The notes under the pieces are model-generated. The model saw only the letters and a program-made list of their open reading frames with translations, had not been told where the DNA came from and made no database searches. Source: Adineta ricciae (lineage: Eukaryota > Rotifera > Eurotatoria > Adinetida > Adinetidae). From it: DNA of 64,000 nucleotides. A program made the position numbers and the translations under genes. The stretch lies in the NCBI GenBank assembly GCA_905250025.1, contig CAJNOJ010000179.1:26334-90333 (forward strand), given 5' to 3'. Shown one piece after another: positions 59,054-64,000 of this stretch. Each line of letters begins with the position of its first letter. Positions within the stretch are counted from its first letter, which is position 1.

Positions 59054-60235
59054 TTATTCGTCTTCTTTGCCACGTTTGATCTGTCGTGTAAACGCAGCGT
59101 AGTCTAAGTTTCCTTTTGGATCAACTGGAGCACCTTCGAGCATTTGATTGAACTGAAATCAAGGTACAAATAGGCAATGTCAACGCGTCGACGTTTCTCC
59201 TTACCTCCATATCAGATAATCCTTTGAAAGAGAAATAAATAGAATAAGAAATAGATTCGAACAGAAAAAGAATCACTTACGATCATCCGGACGTCCTTCG
59301 GCTGTAAGAACTTCACGTAAACTAGAAAGATGAGAAGGAAAAGAATACATATGGATTGTTTTTTGTTAATCAAAAGAGCAATTAACCTTTTTGTGTTGAT
59401 AAATCCAGTTGCCTCAGGATCGAAATTTTTCCATGCATTTAAGATAACATTTTCTTCATCGGTACCATTTAATCGATCACCAAATAATGTTAATAGCATG
59501 GTAAAATTAATTGGACCTTGAGCTTCTTCAAGCATAGCTTTTAATTCAGAATCTTTTGGTGCTTTACCTAAAATCAGACGGAAGATCTTTCAAAAACAAC
59601 CATTTTTTCTTCGATGTGATTATTACCAAGTGAAGCAAAAACTTCTTTGAGGTCATCCAAACTGATTGTACCGTCACGATCTTGATCCATAAGACCGAAT
59701 GCCTAGAAGAAAAGATAAGATCTTGTTTTGCAGACAACGATCAGTCGAGTTTCGAATTCAAACCTCTTTAAATTCTTGTACTTGTTTTTGATCGAACATA
59801 GAAAAGACATTGCTGGTGGCACGTTGAGCCTTCTTCTTGGCTTTTTTCTAATCAAGCAAAACACGAAATTGTCTTTTTGTTTCATATGAACAATCAAAAA
59901 ACAGAAACAATTCGATCATGTTTCGTCGTAAAGGTCACATGGTGAATGGTAGTAGGAAGGAGTGTGAGGCATAGAACATGGTATGATTCAAGAATCAAAA
60001 TGATTTCACATGCTTGGGAAAATGACAACTAAGACATCGAGAAGATAATTAAGGTGCGAAAGGAAGAATATGGTATATGTGTGGAAAGACAAGGGATGTG
60101 AATATTACAACGTTAGATAAAACTTACGTCGCTCTAGAAAAACAATTAAGAAGAATTTTAGATGAAGAACGTATTTGTAGTTTAAGATGTATGATGAGAA
60201 AAAAGTTTGAAGGAATTAACACTCACATCGGCCAT
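59054..60235 (-). CDS. MYL9: Myosin II regulatory light chain
   Basis: Binds the IQ neck of myosin II and activates it when phosphorylated. Seven exons (60235-60227, 59847-59764, 59702-59627, 59567-59387, 59321-59281, 59221-59205, 59152-59054) sum to 168 codons plus stop, close to the usual 170. The N-terminus is basic ([18 protein letters not shown]) and keeps the Thr-Ser pair phosphorylated by MLCK/ROCK. EF-hand 1 ([13 protein letters not shown]) keeps the ligands for a divalent ion, and the other EF-hands are degenerate as is normal for this family. [20 protein letters not shown] and [12 protein letters not shown] are family signatures. The first exon holds three codons, followed by an intron of about 380 bp. 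Exon 6 is only 17 bases. The sequence is of the non-muscle/smooth (sqh-like) type, and the symbol marks the family rather than strict orthology. Confidence 0.95.
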
Positions 60236-61123
60236 TTTGGAGTTTGGAAAAGTCTACGAGAAGAATTCTGATTTGATGTTGGATATGGTACCACAAGCAA
60301 CTTCTTGATGAAGATTACAAGCAAAGAAACACTCAGTTTCTATCTTTTCTCTCTCTCTCTCTCCCTGTCTGCCGTTTTTTTTTCTTATTTCTTGATGCTG
60401 TTGTTGTTGTTATTGTGGAAGAAATTGCCTATTTTGGGTGCTGTGTTACACCAAATGTAAGAGAAGAAGAGAGAAAAAATGGATAACCGCTGTGGATATT
60501 AACGGAGTTCTTTTCTTTTCTTCTGCAGGAGATATGTTAACGTATATCTAACTTCGAACATATATACATTTTCTCGGACGGAAAACGCGGATGCATCTCG
60601 ACCCTAAATCGATCTCATCTTTCCTCTAACCGCGCATATATTAATAGAGAAAGAGACCTAATATGGTGGTAGCAAAAAAGATGTGGTTGTGTACTCTTTC
60701 TCATGATGATATTATTCTAGACACAGGCATTGCTTGCTATATTATTGGTCTTAAATATAGTAGACAAAAGAAGGATAAAAAGCGAATGAATGATGCATCT
60801 CAGAACAGATAGCATAGCTGTTAGCATCATGCAATAACATCAGCGAAGTTTTTTTTTCTTCTCGTGTCACATTTGCCGGTTTTTTATTTGTCGCTACAAT
60901 TCCAATCAAGCATATATTCAAGGCTAATAATACATATTGCTAGTCTGACATCGGAACAAGAAAAACGCGAGTCAATATCTTCAGTAGCGTTCTATTATTC
61001 TTCAAATGAGATAATACTGTTGTGTACAGTAATTGCAACTTATACCAATTTCTTTTTTTTTTCAACAAAAATAGCAAAAACAAAACAAGCAATTATCTGA
61101 CGAAAGAAAAAAAATATTGATTT
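60236..61123. other. Intergenic DNA, no gene seen
   Basis: Contains a (CT)n tract near 60349-60363 and A/T-rich sequence. No coding evidence. Confidence 0.45.
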
Positions 61124-63035
61124 CTATAGATCGTTCGACGAAGTCTGTTTCAATTGTGTACGAAGATTAGTTAAAAGATCAGTGAATGTTGAAACTTCAT
61201 TAGGATTTGCTTTGATATAAACGTCGTTTAGTTTCTCCAACGTTGGAAGTAAAGACAAAAAATTCGTTCGACACACATCTGTGAAAGATATCATTGCTGT
61301 TAGTAACCTTTCGATCTGGTCAAAATTGTGCATATCGTTTGAAGTCAAACGATGCGATACCTTTGTACACCAATCATACTTCATCAACCGATCACGAATA
61401 TCGATACTAAAATAAAAGAGGAATTCGTAAAGATAAGGACGAGCTCAAATGGGAATTTTCCAATGATTTCGCGATAGAACTTGATTTATTGATGTCTATT
61501 ATGAAGAGTCCATACTAACCTAGAAACTCTTCTTATGTTTAGGAATGACATCAATCACGTTCTTATGCAACAATTTCCTCAAGTAAGAATTGCTCTTCTG
61601 ATAACCTTTGATTTTCTGTAATATCACGCATTACAGAAATACTTTTCCCGTTGTGATCGACTTTGCCTCGGACTCATTATACGATGATTTCTACTTGAGT
61701 ATTAATTAACTTACCTATCATAAACATTCCTTTTTTCATTTGTCTCTTGATCCTAAACAATTGAGAACTTCAATGTAATTGATTGAAACATTTTTCTTTG
61801 ATTTACCTTTTCCACTATTAAATCGTTCATTAATTCAATTGCTCTGAGTTGTATCTTATTGTTGGATCCTGTTTGATCAATAAGTGTAACGATTGTTTCA
61901 ATTCCACCGTGTTCGAGAAAACTTTTCTGTGCTTGTGGAAAATTTCTCAATAGAGTTGATAGAGTAAACATAAGCCGGAATCGGATATTATCATCGACTT
62001 CAGTGTTCAATAAACGTAGTAAATGTGGAACAAAGCCAATGTTTAATGCTTTCAATTGAACTTTGGGATTTCTAGAAAATCTTCTATGAACATTTCCATT
62101 GTATAAGACAAATCTCGCTCACCCTTGGAAAGCGGCACCTAGTGTCAAACAAGTTAAATGACGTACATCATTATTGACATTCGTTGAATTTAATAATTGA
62201 AGCAATAATTCCAGTCCGTGCATATCGGAAAATAAAATGGCGTTATCATACTAAACGAAACGATATCATTCCGAACATTCTCGATTGAATAGAATCACGT
62301 CGACATACTTGATGAAGATAAAATTCTAAATCAGTTAAAATTGTTTTCCGGTTTTCGTTATTATCCGTTGCGTTCAATTGTTTTAGAAGATCAGTGAGAA
62401 GTTCGTGATCAGTTTGAACTTTCATATTCATTTGTTCGAAATCTTTTTTTAGTTCATCATATGGACGATATTTTGTTTTGACTTCTTCTTCATGTTTCTA
62501 AACAAAACAAACATATGAAGATGATTATAATAAATCATGATTAACATACTTCATCAGTGGTCACATCGTCTTTGCTTAAATCAAGATTAGCAAATGCTCG
62601 TTCGAGATTTTCTCTACTAATACGTTCTTGCTGTTGAGTGTCATCATTCGACACAGGTACGAGATCGTTTGTAGATTCTTTTTGCTTTTCGTCCTTGTCG
62701 AGTAGTTTCGCTTCTCGAAGGCCTGTTTGTAAATTTAACCGAACATGCAGACCGGATGGAATTGCTTGACCTAAAAAACAGAGATGAATCTATGGATTTA
62801 TTGAGCGTATGATTAAAATACCTTCTTTCACGATTTGCCATTCGTTCGTAGGAATAAATTCGTCTTGATTTTGAACGAAGTTCTCTATAAAAATGATCTT
62901 TCTTTCAAAGAAAAGTCTGGATATCACCTTACCGTTGGACTGTTCTGTTCGTATTGGAACAGATGAGAGTGATCCACATGTTAATGAAAGAATAACAATG
63001 AATATATACGTAGTAGGAAATGAATGAACCAACAT
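61124..63035 (-). CDS. SIL1: SIL1, nucleotide exchange factor for ER chaperone BiP
   Basis: ER-lumen ARM-repeat protein that releases ADP from BiP/GRP78. The ATG at 63035 begins a signal peptide (MLVHSFPTTYIFIVILSLT). The family sequence follows: DEFIPTNEWQIVKEG, then IPSGLHVRLNLQTGLREAKLL, DELKKDFEQMNMKVQTD, DLEFYLHQYDNAILFSD and HGLELLLQLLN. The next repeats are NPKVQLKALNIGFVPHLLRL, SLLRNFPQAQKSFLEHGGIE and MKYDWCTKVSHRL. The stop is at 61124. The intron at about 61409-61717 joins NVYD to SIDIRDRL in matching phase, so the stop-rich sequence in that gap is intronic. The C-terminus is SSNDL. Vertebrate SIL1 ends KELR and HDEL-type signals are usual in the ER, so retention here could use a weaker xNDL-type signal. 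That last point is inference. Confidence 0.92.
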
Positions 63036-64000
63036 ATTTGTTTTACGCAGTAAATTTAACTTTGTGAATAAGTAAGAGTGAACAAATTCGAATTCTCTTT
63101 CTATTTTATATGTACCAATTGAATGACAATGTTGAAACGACAGCAAATCCACAGATATATGAAGAAATCAGACGTGGCAAACGAACTGTTGGCTTCATTC
63201 ATTCACATACGGACTTTTCATGACTCATAAATGCTGTGACGCGTACCAATCGATATTCATTTGCATTGACGATAGAGTGCGTTAGAGATCAACACTGAAA
63301 AATAAGTTATGAGCAGAACGTGGATGTCTCATCTTGAGAATATACACAGATAATAGAATCGTCTGATTGTGATATTTTACGCTTGTCTTTGAAGATTAAG
63401 TTCTAAACAAGCACTAAATATAAATGTACCTAACGCCCATTGTTCAATTATGATGTGAACTGACTCATTATCTCATACAAAAGTAACCGTGCATATTGAT
63501 AGGAGGAGAACAAAACATTTTCCTACATCACATATGAGTACTTTGTCAAAATGACGAAGTCTGAAGTTCTTTCTTAATAGAGTACTAGTAAAATTGATCT
63601 TTTGCAAAAGAACAAGGAATACCAGACTAGAACCATAGAAGTCTTTTCCTCTTTGTTAAGGCATACATTTCCCATTCCTTATGATATTCTTTGATTTGAA
63701 AGTTAATAATAAACTCCCTCCCAGAATAGTAGGCCCTCCTGGAATAAAACGGACTCCCTATATAGTATGCCCCTCAAAGACGAAAATTTAGGGAAAAACC
63801 CTATAGGAAGGGATAGAGGGATTTTTGCACAAAAAATATGCGATATGCGCGACCATATTCGACGGTGCTGAGCCTTTTATTGCGGAGGATTAATCAATGC
63901 TAGATGAATTTTGTGCGAGATACGTCGATACACAATCTTCATATCAGAAACCATGAAAACTACAATGATATTGTTCGGAAAAGGCAACGCTTTTCTGGCA
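63036..64000. other. Terminal intergenic region, possibly repeat-derived
   Basis: No gene is seen. From about 63712 the composition changes, with C/G-rich words recurring in a short stretch (ACTCCCTCCCAGAATAGTAG, GGCCCTCCTGG, ACTCCCTATATAGTATG, CCCTATAGGAAGGGATAGAGGG). It looks like the edge of an interspersed repeat or transposon unlike the flanking AT-rich DNA. No transposase frame is visible before the window ends. Confidence 0.35.

Noticed and set aside
61560-61680. Possible additional SIL1 exon
   Set aside because: The readings that fit its acceptors meet stops, whereas joining the flanking exons directly keeps phase and family alignment.

Overview
The window is 64 kb of AT-rich animal nuclear DNA. 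The genes have many GT-AG introns, most only about 45-65 bp long, and sit close together on both strands. Recognisable orthologues (mitochondrial EF-Tu, TFIIE beta, Smaug, NPC1, SEC14L1, PTEN, ABHD13, myosin regulatory light chain, SIL1, histone H4, RPS25) are clearly metazoan. Tiny introns, an intron-bearing histone H4 and several lineage-specific secreted or repeat-rich proteins fit a bdelloid rotifer such as a Rotaria-type genome. That assignment is an inference, since no single marker in the window proves it.

Layout. 1-7.8 kb is gene-poor: low-complexity DNA, a decayed coding fragment, a secreted Cys/Thr-rich gene (about 3.15-4.0 kb), a truncated mariner element inside a long perfect inverted repeat (5.23-5.89 kb), and F-box-family-like and unidentified exon remnants. 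7.8-12.5 kb holds histone H4 (-), an RPS25 first exon broken at an assembly N (-), a C2-domain protein (+), a small secreted helical protein (-) and a single-exon lamin-tail-domain protein (-). 14.3-26.6 kb is all on the + strand: mitochondrial EF-Tu, a large triple-PLAT protein, a neuregulin-like Ig/EGF membrane protein and a TMEM196-like four-helix protein. 27.3-49.2 kb is all on the - strand: TFIIE beta, Smaug, NPC1, a SEC14L1-type PRELI/CRAL-TRIO/GOLD protein and PTEN. 50.3-55.9 kb is + strand: ABHD13 and a membrane-anchored cholinesterase-like protein. 56.2-63.0 kb is - strand: a novel repeat protein, myosin regulatory light chain and SIL1. The last kilobase looks non-genic and possibly repeat-derived.

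The genes do not form one pathway. Three neighbours on the - strand (NPC1, SEC14L1-type, PTEN) act on membrane lipids, which may be chance. For ten genes I joined the exons by splice site and reading phase, and each gave an uninterrupted frame with a total length divisible by three: H4, the C2 protein, TUFM, PLAT, neuregulin-like, TMEM196-like, TFIIE beta, ABHD13, cholinesterase-like and myosin light chain, plus the repeat protein. The most interesting items are the neuregulin-like gene, the PLAT domain split by a long insertion, the tandem-repeat protein, the stand-alone lamin-tail protein, the altered RNA-contact stretch in Smaug, and the inverted-repeat mariner fragment beside an N. I saw no tRNA, rRNA or CRISPR array.
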